DNA from: CALBPI01 sp039033995
Lineage (GTDB): Bacteria > Pseudomonadota > Gammaproteobacteria > Steroidobacterales > Woeseiaceae
Assembly (NCBI GenBank): GCA_039033995.1
Contig: JBCCBP010000009.1
Coordinates: forward strand, 1-64,000
Reading direction: 5' to 3'
DNA length: 64,000 nucleotides
Shown here one piece after another: positions 19,288 to 28,011 of this stretch. The first letter of the stretch is position 1. Every line of letters begins with the position of its first letter. Both the position numbers and the translations under genes were made by a program. The notes under the pieces were generated by a model that saw only the letters and a list, made by a program, of their open reading frames with translations, did no database searches and was not told where the DNA came from.

Positions 19288-19824
19288 CTAGCCCCCGAAT
19301 CCTGAACCGGACACACTCGCGAGCTTTTCCGAACTCTTCTGCATGACGGCCAATGAGATCTGCCCATAGTCTGCGTCAGTGCAGGTCGCCATGACCTTCT
19401 TCAGCAGGCGATAAGAAATCTCCTTATCACCCATTATCGTCACTTCTCGCTGGGCGATGTCTTGATTCGCCGCTTTGCGCAAGACGCGATCATTTTGCGC
19501 GATCAGCGCTTGCTTGAGGCCGGTGATGATATTGCCGTCGGTGTCTAGCACCTCGCGAACGTTCGCCACAACGTCACCCTGTACCAGGATATCTTCGCCC
19601 GTGATCATGACGACCACGGTTTCGCGAGATTTTTCCTCGGCGATCGATTCTGGCAACTTCATATCTTTCGCGTTCGGTAACGACTCCACATCCGAGGAAT
19701 TGACCAATAGGAAGAACACCAGAATTGTGAAGATATCCATCAACGAAACGAGATTCAGTCCAGGCTGCTTGGCCGACCTGCCGTGTCGGCGCTCCATCCG
19801 CTGTGCGCGTGAAGAGTGACTCAT
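19288..19824 (-). CDS. ExbD/TolR-family protein with canonical aspartate
   Basis: A 178-residue single-pass inner-membrane protein. The membrane segment NLVSLMDIFTILVFFLLV carries the conserved Asp (D30) that relays protons in ExbD, TolR and MotB. The periplasmic part is longer than usual and ends in a Gly/Ser tail. It has the usual short basic cytoplasmic start. It is separated by three bases from the next gene and by three bases from the second ExbD gene upstream, so all are co-transcribed. With the MotA-type channel it should form the proton-driven motor of this system. Confidence 0.88.
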   Translation of the reverse strand: MSHSSRAQRMERRHGRSAKQPGLNLVSLMDIFTILVFFLLVNSSDVESLPNAKDMKLPESIAEEKSRETVVVMITGEDILVQGDVVANVREVLDTDGNIITGLKQALIAQNDRVLRKAANQDIAQREVTIMGDKEISYRLLKKVMATCTDADYGQISLAVMQKSSEKLASVSGSGFGG

Positions 19825-19827
19825 GAC

Positions 19828-20331
19828 TTAGGCGCCCCCAATGGTGGCATCGCCGATAGAAATCTCAGGGAACAACTCGAGCTTACGTAGCTCGGTGCCT
19901 TCGACGAGTTCGTAAATTCGTACGGTATCCATAACCTGCACCAGCGTTTCATACGAGATATCCGACTCGAGCAGCAATGTGCAGTCGAGCTTGTCAGGAT
20001 TCAGGTATTTCACTTCACGGAGCTTTTCAGCGAGTCGGTCCAGATCATAGTCACCATCCACATTGTCGATAATCGACAACACACCGCCGTTGCGATCGCC
20101 CACTTCGATACGCGCATCGCGCACCGTAATTTCCAGCTGCAGCGTTTCTTCCGGTGTTTCTGCGGGCTCAGAGGAAGCACCCGGCAGATTCAACTCCAGA
20201 ATCGCCATCCGTGAGAACACGGCCGTGATCAGCAGGAAAGGCACCAGAATCACCATCAGATTCATGAATGCCGTGATGTTGAGCTCGGTCGCCTCAACCT
20301 GGCGACGCGCGCTTCGGCGGCGGTTAATCAC
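19828..20331 (-). CDS. ExbD/TolR-family protein with Asp-to-Asn change
   Basis: A 167-residue ExbD/TolR homologue with a basic cytoplasmic tail, one membrane segment and a periplasmic domain. The membrane segment reads ITAFMNLMVILVPFLLIT: the position normally held by the proton-carrying Asp is Asn24. The rest of the family pattern is intact, including the periplasmic strand LLLESDISYETLVQVMDTVR. It may therefore be a structural partner of the intact ExbD copy rather than a proton carrier itself, which is inference. Its start overlaps the channel gene stop by four bases (ATGA). Confidence 0.85.
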   Translation of the reverse strand: MINRRRSARRQVEATELNITAFMNLMVILVPFLLITAVFSRMAILELNLPGASSEPAETPEETLQLEITVRDARIEVGDRNGGVLSIIDNVDGDYDLDRLAEKLREVKYLNPDKLDCTLLLESDISYETLVQVMDTVRIYELVEGTELRKLELFPEISIGDATIGGA

Positions 20332-20975
20332 GCAGCGACTCCTTTCGCCTCACCGTCGCGCTCTGTTACGGCGTTCAGAAACTTGACTGAAGCCATTTCC
20401 AGACTATCGATGATCTGGTTCGTCTTAGTCTGGATGACGGTGTGCATGAACAACAACGGAATCGCGACCATCAAACCGAGCGCGGTCGTGTTCATCGCCA
20501 CCGAAATACTGGCTGACAACATGTCTGCCTTCTCAGCGGGATTGGCGTTCGCTACCGCGGTAAACGCCGCGATCAAACCCATGATCGTGCCAAGCAGACC
20601 CAGCAGTGTTGCGATATTGGCAAACGTCGCCAGGTAGTGCGTCCGCTTTTCCAGGCGCGGCAATACTTCCATCAGGCTCTCTTCCATCGCTTTTTCGATG
20701 TCGTCGCGACGGCGCGCCGACGCAACGCGATAGAGACCATAGGTCATCACCTTGCCAATAGCAGACTTCGATTTACTCGTCTTGCCGACCGCTTGCTGGA
20801 AATTACCGGCCTTGAGGTAGGGCACGATCTCCTTCCACATCTTGCGATTACTGGCACCAGTAACCGTTAAGTACATGTAGCGCTCTACGGCGATGGCGAC
20901 GCCGAGCGCGAAGACAATCAGAATGGGGTACATGAACGCGCCACCCTGTTGAAAAAACTGCACGATAAAAGACAT
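20328..20975 (-). CDS. MotA/TolQ/ExbB proton channel protein
   Basis: A 215-residue inner-membrane protein with three membrane segments. The family core is clear: LGLLGTIMGLIAAF in the second segment and SISVAMNTTALGLMVAIP in the third, with the Thr residues lining the proton path. A cytoplasmic loop of about 90 residues lies between segments one and two. Length fits ExbB/TolQ (about 220-240 aa) rather than MotA. It heads the motor part of the operon, overlaps the second ExbD gene and follows the small periplasmic protein gene by about 50 bases. Confidence 0.92.
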   Translation of the reverse strand: MSFIVQFFQQGGAFMYPILIVFALGVAIAVERYMYLTVTGASNRKMWKEIVPYLKAGNFQQAVGKTSKSKSAIGKVMTYGLYRVASARRRDDIEKAMEESLMEVLPRLEKRTHYLATFANIATLLGLLGTIMGLIAAFTAVANANPAEKADMLSASISVAMNTTALGLMVAIPLLFMHTVIQTKTNQIIDSLEMASVKFLNAVTERDGEAKGVAA

Positions 20976-21024
20976 TGAACTTTCCTCTGTTGATGCCGCG
21001 GTTAGCGGCGGTTTGATCGTCGCC

Positions 21025-21429
21025 CTACTCTTCGGCGTCCGATCCCTGTAAATCTTCGTAGTAACGAATCTGTCGCTTCATCACCTCTCGGTCCGCCGGT
21101 GCGAGCACCTCGTCGAGCAGTGTATTCACCGGTCGGCCGACGAGATCACCGAGGTCCGATGCTTTCCACGGCACGATGTACAACACCTGCGGTAGCTCCT
21201 GGTTACCAGTAATCGCGGTACTATCTAGCTCAATCGCATCGATCGTCGCCGGCCGCCGACTTGGCGCCTGCGGACTCGTCGTCACTGCGGGTTCCAGCGA
21301 TGTCTCGACCGCGGGCGCGATATTTGAGGTATCCACCTGTGGCTCGAGTACTTCGGTCGTATCCTGTGCGAACAACGGCTGTGCTATCGCAAATGCGAAC
21401 AGCGAACAACAGATCAGTGACTGTTTCAT
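21025..21429 (-). CDS. Small periplasmic protein of the AgmX/ExbD operon, unknown function
   Basis: A 134-residue protein with a cleavable signal peptide (about residues 1-21, ending PLFAQ), a disordered Pro/Thr/Val-rich stretch and a compact C-terminal part: LYIVPWKASDLGDLVGRPV and LDEVLAPADREVMKRQIRYY. I recognise no named domain. Similar short proteins occur beside AgmX/ExbD-type clusters, so the C-terminal part is probably a functional module that meets the motor or TPR proteins in the periplasm; that is inference. It is separated by 15 bases from the TPR lipoprotein gene and about 50 from the channel gene. Confidence 0.75.
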   Translation of the reverse strand: MKQSLICCSLFAFAIAQPLFAQDTTEVLEPQVDTSNIAPAVETSLEPAVTTSPQAPSRRPATIDAIELDSTAITGNQELPQVLYIVPWKASDLGDLVGRPVNTLLDEVLAPADREVMKRQIRYYEDLQGSDAEE

Positions 21430-21444
21430 AGTCTGTTCTCCTTG

Positions 21445-22056
21445 TTACTGCGCTACCTGAGCCGCACGCGTATTACGCTGCAAACGTCGATTCAAATCGG
21501 CGATCCAACGCCCAACCTGTTTGTCCTCATCGGGGACCAATTCCTGGTATCTCTGATAGTGCTCAACAGCCTGCTCATGGCGTGCCAGATAGAGATCTAA
21601 CAAAATACCGAAGTTGAAGTGTGCCAAGGCATAGTCAGGTTTTACTGTGACGGCCTTCAAATAAGCAGCTTCTGCTTCCTCGAATCGACCCGCTTCTCTG
21701 TACAAAATGCCAACTTCGTTCAGTGCTGGCGCGTATTCCGGATGTGCCGCCAATGTCGCCTCCAACACCGCCATGGACTCTTCGACGCGCTCGGTGTGGC
21801 GCAGAGAAATCGCCAGCGTCGTGGCAATGGCCGGAAACTGGGGATAGCGATTGGCCAGCGGCGACAGGATTTGTGCGGCACCCGCATAGTCCTCCACGGA
21901 CAACAGAGTCTGTGCGTTGTTGTAGTCACGAGCGACTTCATCCGGAATCTCGACGGCCGCCGCATTGGCCACTGGCTCGCGCGGCGCACTCGGTGTTGGA
22001 TTGCCGGCGCAAGCGGTCAGTAACAACACCGCTGCCGCGGTCAGCCAAGATCGCAT
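21445..22056 (-). CDS. TPR lipoprotein
   Basis: A 203-residue predicted lipoprotein. The signal peptide ends in a lipobox LTAC with Cys16; residue +2 is Ala, which favours outer-membrane sorting. Three or four TPR units follow, such as APALNEVGILYREAGRFEEAE and ALAHFNFGILLDLYLARHEQA. The start at ATG 22056 directly follows the stop of the 952-residue protein (22061) and puts the signal peptide at the N-terminus; the longer frame from 22107 lies inside that gene. It resembles the outer-membrane TPR lipoproteins that accompany Tol- or Agl-like motors. Confidence 0.83.
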   Translation of the reverse strand: MRSWLTAAAVLLLTACAGNPTPSAPREPVANAAAVEIPDEVARDYNNAQTLLSVEDYAGAAQILSPLANRYPQFPAIATTLAISLRHTERVEESMAVLEATLAAHPEYAPALNEVGILYREAGRFEEAEAAYLKAVTVKPDYALAHFNFGILLDLYLARHEQAVEHYQRYQELVPDEDKQVGRWIADLNRRLQRNTRAAQVAQ

Positions 22057-22060
22057 TGTA

Positions 22061-24919
22061 TTAGTTGAGTAATGCAAGGCTGTTCTCGCTCCGTTCCGCT
22101 TTGGCATAGCGCGCCGGCATTAGTGTTGCCAGCGCGGAAAAACTCTTCTGGACCCATTCGTCATAGACTCCATCCGCAGCGCGCGCTGCGTTCGCCTCAA
22201 AGACTTCGATCGCTTGCTCTTCAAACGGGAATGCTTGCTCCTCAAGCAGGATGTCGTATTGCTCGAGCGAGTCTGCGTCCAGGTCATTGGGTCGTTCGCT
22301 GTCCATCAAAGAGCGACTGAACAGCTGATACATTTCTGCGATGCGGTACGTCGATGCCGTCGTCACCTCCGCCACGCCGTAGTCTGCCGCGCGTCCGTAG
22401 GCTTCGAGCACCTGCTCCATCATCTGCCGCTTGGTGGCCAGGCTTTGCTTAAGCGGTATTGTCAGTTGCAACGCGGCAAATGATTGCCGCAACGGCTCTG
22501 TCAGTTCCAGTGTCGCGTTGGCCGCGAGATAGCGACTACGATCGGTCCGAGACGCCCCCGCGGACGCATCGACGTCGATCATCGCCTGCAACCACCGGTT
22601 ACGTGCCATCGCATCGTTCTGCGTGCTCGCAATGTCCGCGAGACGGTTGCGTGCTTCCATCGTCTCAGCAAATCGACCGGGGTAACGCGCGACGATCAGT
22701 TCCAGCGTGTCACGCTCCTTGTCGACCATCGCCGATGTCTTATACAGCTCGGACGCTTGCCACAACGCTTCCTCGCGCTCCTCGACTGACATCTGCGGAT
22801 CGTCGGCAATGCGCTCAAACTCAGACGCCGCCCGCAGGCTGTCGCCTGTCTCAAGATACCCAGCCGCCAAACTACGCGACACCTGGTCCGCGTATTCGCT
22901 GTCCGGGTACTCCGCACGGAATGTCTCAAGAACCGGTGTCGCCCGCAGCCAATCACCCATCGAGATCAATGCTGCAGCCGCATCATATTGTGCCGTCTCT
23001 CGAATTGGCGATGTCGGCACTGCCTGAGCCACACGCAGGAAGTGTCCGACCGCTGTCTCGAGGTCGGCAGCATCGCGGGCCGCTTCCCCTTGTTTGTAGA
23101 TGGAAGAAGCGATGCGTTCATTGACTGATTCGATCTGATCGGTCTGATCCACCGTCAATGTGCCCTGCAGCTGGTAGTAAGCCTGTTCCGCTTCTGCAAA
23201 ACGCTGCATATCGAAATGGGAGTGCGCGATCACCGTCCAGGCGGACTGATTCAGTGCTGGCGCTGGCGGTACCGGCAAGGCGACGACCTGCTCCGCCACG
23301 CCGATCGCCGTATCGAATCTCGCTTGCTCAAAATAATCCTCCGCCGCAGCGGTCAGGACAGCAGGAGACTCGGGGTGGTTTGGAAACGTCGCGGCAAATT
23401 TGAGCGAACTATCGAGATAGCGCTCATGCCACTGCATTTGATCTGCCGCCTGCAGAGATTTCTCATGGGCTTGATACGATAGCAGTGCGGCGTAGCCCGC
23501 CTCGCTCGCACTCGCATGGTCGCCGTACTCATAGGCCGTGCGCTCGTACTCTTCTGTCGCTGCCAGGAACTGGTCGCTCTCGAACAAGATTTCTGCCAGC
23601 AGGAAATTCGTCTGTGCGCTATCTGTCTGACCCGGGAAGTAAGCCAGATACTTACGATACCAACGCGCGGCTGCGGTGTAGTCTTCTCGCACCTGCGCCG
23701 CGACGCGTTGCGCTTTGACCGATTCCTCGAGATCGCCAACCACCGGTTCAGGATTTTGAGCGCGTGCGTGATAGAACTGCGCGAGGTCCGTCAGGTTGGT
23801 CTTGAGCGCCGCGACCACATCGGTCAAGACGGCAGGATCGTTGCTCTGCCAATAAGCGGTGTCCATGCCGTAACGTTCGACGAACATCTCTTTAGCATCG
23901 AGGACACGCGTCGGAAACCCGGCGAGCTTATAGGATTCGATGACCTGCATCTCAAGGTACGGCGAGCGCGGATGCAGCGGTTGGCGCTCTACGAAAGCCA
24001 GATAAGACTTTGCCGCGTCGTCGTAACGCTCCTTACCAACATAGAGCTGCCCCAGATTGGCATAAATCACATGCGCATAGGATGGTGACTCGCGCCCATC
24101 AAAGTACTCGCTGATGCTCTCGGGCCCGTCCATGTAGGAAAACGTAATCGACAGGACACGCAGCGTATCTTCGATCAGCTCACGCTCTGCGCGCCGCGTG
24201 TCTTCCGTGAATTTCAAACCGCCGAGTGGATCGTCGCCGACCAAACGCAAATCGAGCAACGCAAAAAACGGCGCAAGACTGTTATCGTGCTTGGCCAACT
24301 TGAATTGCGCCCAGCCTAGTTTGTAAAGCGACTGAAGATAGAACTCGCCATCGGCGCCTGCTTCTACCAACGTCTGATAGGCGGTTTCCGCGTCTGCATA
24401 GCGGCGCTTCACAAATAGCATTTCGCCACGACGAAACTGCGCTTCGTATCGATGTACGGTGTCAGGGAAATCGCTGACCAACCGATCCAGCGTAATCAGC
24501 GCCGCGTCGATGTTGCCGCTGCTCTCATGCGCACGCGCGAGTTGGTATAGCACAAGGTCATTTCGCGAATAGTCCGGATAGCGTGTGAGCAACTGCTCGT
24601 ACAAATCCACGGCGCCACCGTATGACGCCATCATCACGGACTGCATGTTTTCGCCAAGCTCTGCTGCTTCGCTCGCTTCAAGCTCGAGGTCCGCCAGCCG
24701 ACGCATCGCCTCTGCGCCGAGCTTCGGATCATCGCCGACCAGCTCCAGGAACATACGATAGTTTTCGCGCGCCAGTTCACTGGACCCTTGGATGTCCTGT
24801 TCTTCTTCGATCTCGACTTCGGTTTTCTCCAGCGATTTGATCGTCGTCGTATCTTCCTTGTCGCCACCGCCAAACGGCCAAAGACCACCCGTCAAAAGCA
24901 GCAATGCCAGTGTCTTCAT
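22061..24919 (-). CDS. Large TPR-repeat protein (952 aa)
   Basis: A mostly helical protein made of many tetratricopeptide-like repeats, for example YPDYSRNDLVLYQLARAHE, ADAETAYQTLVEAGADGEFY, YPDSEYADQVSRSLAAGYL and FDMQRFAEAEQAYYQL. The start MKTLALLLLTGGLWPFGGGDKED is a short hydrophobic export signal without a lipobox, so a periplasmic place is likely but the cleavage site is unclear. It overlaps the 622-residue TPR gene by four bases (ATGA) and the next lipoprotein begins within six bases of its stop. Repeats of this type resemble BamD/YbgF-like and Agl TPR proteins. A scaffold role between motor and outer membrane is inferred. Confidence 0.83.
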   Translation of the reverse strand: MKTLALLLLTGGLWPFGGGDKEDTTTIKSLEKTEVEIEEEQDIQGSSELARENYRMFLELVGDDPKLGAEAMRRLADLELEASEAAELGENMQSVMMASYGGAVDLYEQLLTRYPDYSRNDLVLYQLARAHESSGNIDAALITLDRLVSDFPDTVHRYEAQFRRGEMLFVKRRYADAETAYQTLVEAGADGEFYLQSLYKLGWAQFKLAKHDNSLAPFFALLDLRLVGDDPLGGLKFTEDTRRAERELIEDTLRVLSITFSYMDGPESISEYFDGRESPSYAHVIYANLGQLYVGKERYDDAAKSYLAFVERQPLHPRSPYLEMQVIESYKLAGFPTRVLDAKEMFVERYGMDTAYWQSNDPAVLTDVVAALKTNLTDLAQFYHARAQNPEPVVGDLEESVKAQRVAAQVREDYTAAARWYRKYLAYFPGQTDSAQTNFLLAEILFESDQFLAATEEYERTAYEYGDHASASEAGYAALLSYQAHEKSLQAADQMQWHERYLDSSLKFAATFPNHPESPAVLTAAAEDYFEQARFDTAIGVAEQVVALPVPPAPALNQSAWTVIAHSHFDMQRFAEAEQAYYQLQGTLTVDQTDQIESVNERIASSIYKQGEAARDAADLETAVGHFLRVAQAVPTSPIRETAQYDAAAALISMGDWLRATPVLETFRAEYPDSEYADQVSRSLAAGYLETGDSLRAASEFERIADDPQMSVEEREEALWQASELYKTSAMVDKERDTLELIVARYPGRFAETMEARNRLADIASTQNDAMARNRWLQAMIDVDASAGASRTDRSRYLAANATLELTEPLRQSFAALQLTIPLKQSLATKRQMMEQVLEAYGRAADYGVAEVTTASTYRIAEMYQLFSRSLMDSERPNDLDADSLEQYDILLEEQAFPFEEQAIEVFEANAARAADGVYDEWVQKSFSALATLMPARYAKAERSENSLALLN

Positions 24920-26784
24920 GGCTGCTCTCCGGTCGCGTCCGGGGTTCGCGATGCTGTCGCACGATCGTATACGGCGGCCAGTGCAAATCGTGCCTGTACC
25001 GTGTAGGTGTCGAGACGCTCCGACTGTCGACGCAATTCTTGCTTTGCCAAGCCGTGCAGGAAATCACGCTGGCGCTGCAGCGACTGCTCAACAGCGATTA
25101 GTTTCTCATCGATCCGCGGACGTAAGTTGGTGATACGCGCATCGAACTCATTCAATCGCTGTGGCTCGTTGACACGCGCGTCGTCAACCGCAAACCGCGC
25201 ACGTTCCGCCGCGACAATCACCCGACTGATATCCCGCAGGTTCTTGCGGTGTTTCCAAACACGCGCCGGGAAATCACGTTCTGCGGACCATTGCAGCGTG
25301 CCCTCCATCAGACGGATGCGCGTGCGTGCGTCTTCAACTTCTGGTGTTGCGTAGGCAAGCACCGGGTTCTGCTTGGCAATTTCGAGCTCTTCCGCCAGCT
25401 GTTGCTGACTCCGGCTGGCGAGCGCCAACGCATCGCCTTCCGCTTCGATTCGATTGAGCGCATTGGCCAGACGTTCATGCCGTGCACGCAACGCATCGAT
25501 GTCAGCCGACGCGAGACTAGCCTCGATCCGTTGCAGTCGCTCGGCATAGCCGCGCGCCCGCGTGTCGAGAATGTCCTCGAACACAACGGTCTTGTCTTTC
25601 CATGCCAACAGGTTCTTACGCAACGCCAGGGTATCGCGATAGCTTTTCAGTGATTCCTGGAATTCATGGGTCGCCATCAGGTGATACAGGTAGCGACTCT
25701 CGGTCGCGTCTGGCATCGCCTCCAATTCCCAATACCAACCGCTGATCGCCTCTTGCTCCGGACTCTCCAGCAGTCGCTCGAGCATGCGACCAGAATCGAT
25801 ATCGTCAATCGCGGCATCGAGGCGCGCCTGCTCTGCGGCAAAAGCGACAATAGCGGACTCATACTGGCTCGCTGCCTGGCGCGTTGCGTTGAGCTTGCCA
25901 AGCGCATACGGCACGGCCAGTAGCGACTCTTGTACTGCCGGATCGAGCATGTCGCGTTCGTTCAGCGTCGTCCACGGCGTTAGGGCCGCCTGATAATTGC
26001 CGCGATCCGAATCGGCCCAGCCCACACCAAGCAAGGCCTTGTTGGAGAACGGCCCGTTCAGACGCACGCGCTGCAGTACAGGTCGCGCGCGCTCCGGCTG
26101 TTGGTTCTGAAGCCAGGTATAGCCGAGCGCAACGTTGGCTTTATCGCGCAAACCCCGCATCTCGCTGCGCTTGTCCGATAGACGACCAACACGATCCAGC
26201 AGCGCGGCGCCTTCCGCGAACTGGCCATCACGTACCAGCGCGACACCCAGATTGAAGCGCGCATAGTCGCTCCAGCCTTTAGGGCCGCGCCAACCGTCAA
26301 GCAGCTCAACCGCTTCCGCATAGCGCTGTTGATTGATCAACACCTGCGCCTGCAACATGCGGCGCTCGGGTTCGAGTTCCTTCGGCAGCTCTCCACCAAT
26401 CGCAGCCAGCGCCTGACCCGCTTCTTCGAGATAACCGCGTTGATAGCGAATCTTGGCCATGAAGAACCAGGTCCGGTCGCGGATCTCTGGTTTGGTCGTC
26501 GTGGCCAGTAACGCATCGAAAATCTGCCCGGCTTCGGTATGCAAGCCGTAACTGAGGGCTAAACCACCCCGCAGTAGCTCCGCCTCTTCGCTGTGATTCT
26601 CGACAAGCTCACGTTTCTGGGCAGCCGTCAGCCGCACCATCGCGTTGAAGTAGTCGCCGTTATAGAAATGAAACAGCACATCGCCGTAATGCGGATCGCG
26701 CACCGTAACCGGTTCGCCTACCTCAGCATTGACGCTGCTGGCCGCAACAGCCAGGCCACAAATTGCGAGAATTCGCCTTAACAC
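24916..26784 (-). CDS. TPR and coiled-coil periplasmic protein (622 aa)
   Basis: A protein with a signal peptide (MLRRILAICGLAVAASSVNAE), TPR-like repeats over roughly residues 40-290 (VLFHFYNGDYFNAMVRL, YARFNLGVALVRDGQFAEGAA) and a long charged helical region over roughly 390-610 that looks like coiled coil. No enzyme motif was seen. It lies inside the operon, nine bases after the coiled-coil gene stop and overlapping the 952-residue gene. It and the 952-residue protein are probably paralogous in style but not clearly in sequence. The role is likely structural; no named family was recognised. Confidence 0.8.
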   Translation of the reverse strand: MLRRILAICGLAVAASSVNAEVGEPVTVRDPHYGDVLFHFYNGDYFNAMVRLTAAQKRELVENHSEEAELLRGGLALSYGLHTEAGQIFDALLATTTKPEIRDRTWFFMAKIRYQRGYLEEAGQALAAIGGELPKELEPERRMLQAQVLINQQRYAEAVELLDGWRGPKGWSDYARFNLGVALVRDGQFAEGAALLDRVGRLSDKRSEMRGLRDKANVALGYTWLQNQQPERARPVLQRVRLNGPFSNKALLGVGWADSDRGNYQAALTPWTTLNERDMLDPAVQESLLAVPYALGKLNATRQAASQYESAIVAFAAEQARLDAAIDDIDSGRMLERLLESPEQEAISGWYWELEAMPDATESRYLYHLMATHEFQESLKSYRDTLALRKNLLAWKDKTVVFEDILDTRARGYAERLQRIEASLASADIDALRARHERLANALNRIEAEGDALALASRSQQQLAEELEIAKQNPVLAYATPEVEDARTRIRLMEGTLQWSAERDFPARVWKHRKNLRDISRVIVAAERARFAVDDARVNEPQRLNEFDARITNLRPRIDEKLIAVEQSLQRQRDFLHGLAKQELRRQSERLDTYTVQARFALAAVYDRATASRTPDATGEQP

Positions 26785-26793
26785 GTTTCAGCC

Positions 26794-27318
26794 TCACTCC
26801 CATTCGGAAATGATGAACTCCGGCTGCAGTTTGCTTTGGCGGTCCGAAATCTTGAGCTCCATATATTTGGCACCCAGACCCTTCTCGAACCGCATCTCTG
26901 CGCCACGCTTGTAGTCTCGACCTTGCGGACCTTTGCCGGTGAAAAACGCCACAATTTCGTGCTCACCAACTTTCAGATTCTCAATGTGGATACGATGCAC
27001 ACCGCCGCGAATCAGCGCTTCCGACTCCCGCTCTGAGTACAGATAGTTGGCCACTTCGCGACCATTGATCTTGACCTGTACCGCATCGAGCGCGAAAAAG
27101 TCGCCGATATCCATCGAGACGAACATGGCAACCTGCGAGTTCGCCGGAAACAATAGTTCTTCTTCGAGAAGGAAAAGCTCGCGGTTCAGAGCCAACACCT
27201 CTTTCTTGAGGTCTTGCACCTCGCGATCCAGCGCGACCGGGTCATCCTGCGCGAGACTCGCGGAACCCATCAGCAGACAAGCAAGCGCGATTAGTGTGTT
27301 GCGAAACGTCATGCTCAT
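26794..27318 (-). CDS. Periplasmic coiled-coil / beta-domain protein, unknown function
   Basis: A 174-residue exported protein. A signal peptide (to about LMGSASLAQ) is followed by a heptad-like helix (VALDREVQDLKKEVLALNREL) and then a beta-rich domain with VKINGREVANYLY and HRIHIENLKVGEHEIVAFF, which looks like an immunoglobulin-like or PEGA-like fold. I do not recognise a named family. It begins right after the TlpA-type gene (nine-base gap) and precedes the 622-residue TPR gene. Position and export signal suggest it is a periplasmic part of the same machine. Confidence 0.78.
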   Translation of the reverse strand: MSMTFRNTLIALACLLMGSASLAQDDPVALDREVQDLKKEVLALNRELFLLEEELLFPANSQVAMFVSMDIGDFFALDAVQVKINGREVANYLYSERESEALIRGGVHRIHIENLKVGEHEIVAFFTGKGPQGRDYKRGAEMRFEKGLGAKYMELKISDRQSKLQPEFIISEWE

Positions 27319-27327
27319 GTTCCCTGT

Positions 27328-27849
27328 TTACTCGCGAATCAGTTCGCGGATCTGCTGTACGTAGATATCTTCGTAACCCGGCTTGTAGCCGTAGTGAACG
27401 TGGCGTACGACACCTTCGCGGTCGAGCAGGATCGTCACCGGCATCGCACTGACATCGTATTGCTCGGACACCGACTTATCGCTGTCGAACACCACCGGAA
27501 ACGACACACCGAGACTGTCGATCATGTCGATCGCGCGCTTGGGGTCATCGTCGATGTTGACGCCAAGCAGGCTGAAACCGACGCGGCTATAACGCGCATG
27601 CATCTCGTCCAGCAGCGGCATCTCCTGGCGGCATGGACCACACCACGTTGCCCAAAAATTGATCATGACCACGTCACCGCGCAGGTCCGTGAGTCGCACG
27701 TTCTCTCCTGCCGCGTTCTTTAACGCGAAGTCCGGCGCCTGCTGGCCGCTCAAACCGGTCGATGCAACGGCGCCGAACGCCAGAACGATGCCAGCCATCA
27801 GTGCGCTAATACGACGCCGCCAAAGAGAGAGATTGGTCACGATGCTCAT
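27328..27849 (-). CDS. TlpA/ResA-type thiol-disulfide oxidoreductase
   Basis: A 173-residue exported thioredoxin-fold protein. A signal or anchor segment (ISALMAGIVLAFGAVAST) is followed by the AhpC/TSA-Redoxin domain, with the active site WATWCGPCRQEMP, VNIDDDPKRAIDM and the cis-Pro segment SAMPVTILLDREG. It should reduce disulfides in periplasmic proteins, in the manner of TlpA or ResA. The ATG at 27849 has AGAGGA seven bases upstream; the longer frame to 27954 has no such signal. It is the first gene of the long TPR/ExbD/AgmX operon, with a CRP-like palindrome upstream. Confidence 0.87.
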   Translation of the reverse strand: MSIVTNLSLWRRRISALMAGIVLAFGAVASTGLSGQQAPDFALKNAAGENVRLTDLRGDVVMINFWATWCGPCRQEMPLLDEMHARYSRVGFSLLGVNIDDDPKRAIDMIDSLGVSFPVVFDSDKSVSEQYDVSAMPVTILLDREGVVRHVHYGYKPGYEDIYVQQIRELIRE

Positions 27850-27927
27850 AGTTGAATCCTCTGCAAAACATGCGCTGGCCTGGCGCCAGCGTGGGTTAAC
27901 GTAATACTGGCAGCAGCGCACGGCAGG

Positions 27928-27947
27928 GGCCGTGACCAACGTCACAG
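27928..27947 (-). promoter_or_regulatory. CRP/FNR-type palindrome upstream of the tlpA-type/TPR operon
   Basis: The minus strand reads CTGTGACGTTGGTCACGGCC, which contains TGTGA-N6-TCAC, very near the CRP-family consensus TGTGA-N6-TCACA. It ends 79 bases before the first start codon (27849). A copy differing at one of 20 positions occurs at 46417-46436, at nearly the same distance (77 bases) and in the same orientation to another minus-strand start. The repeat of sequence, spacing and orientation supports a shared regulator of the CRP/Vfr type. The regulator itself is not encoded in the window. Confidence 0.5.
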
Positions 27948-28011
27948 TAAGCACTAACGGCGCGTGACGCGGTTGGCAGAGTTAACCTTTCAGAGAAAAG
28001 GAGCAATTAGC

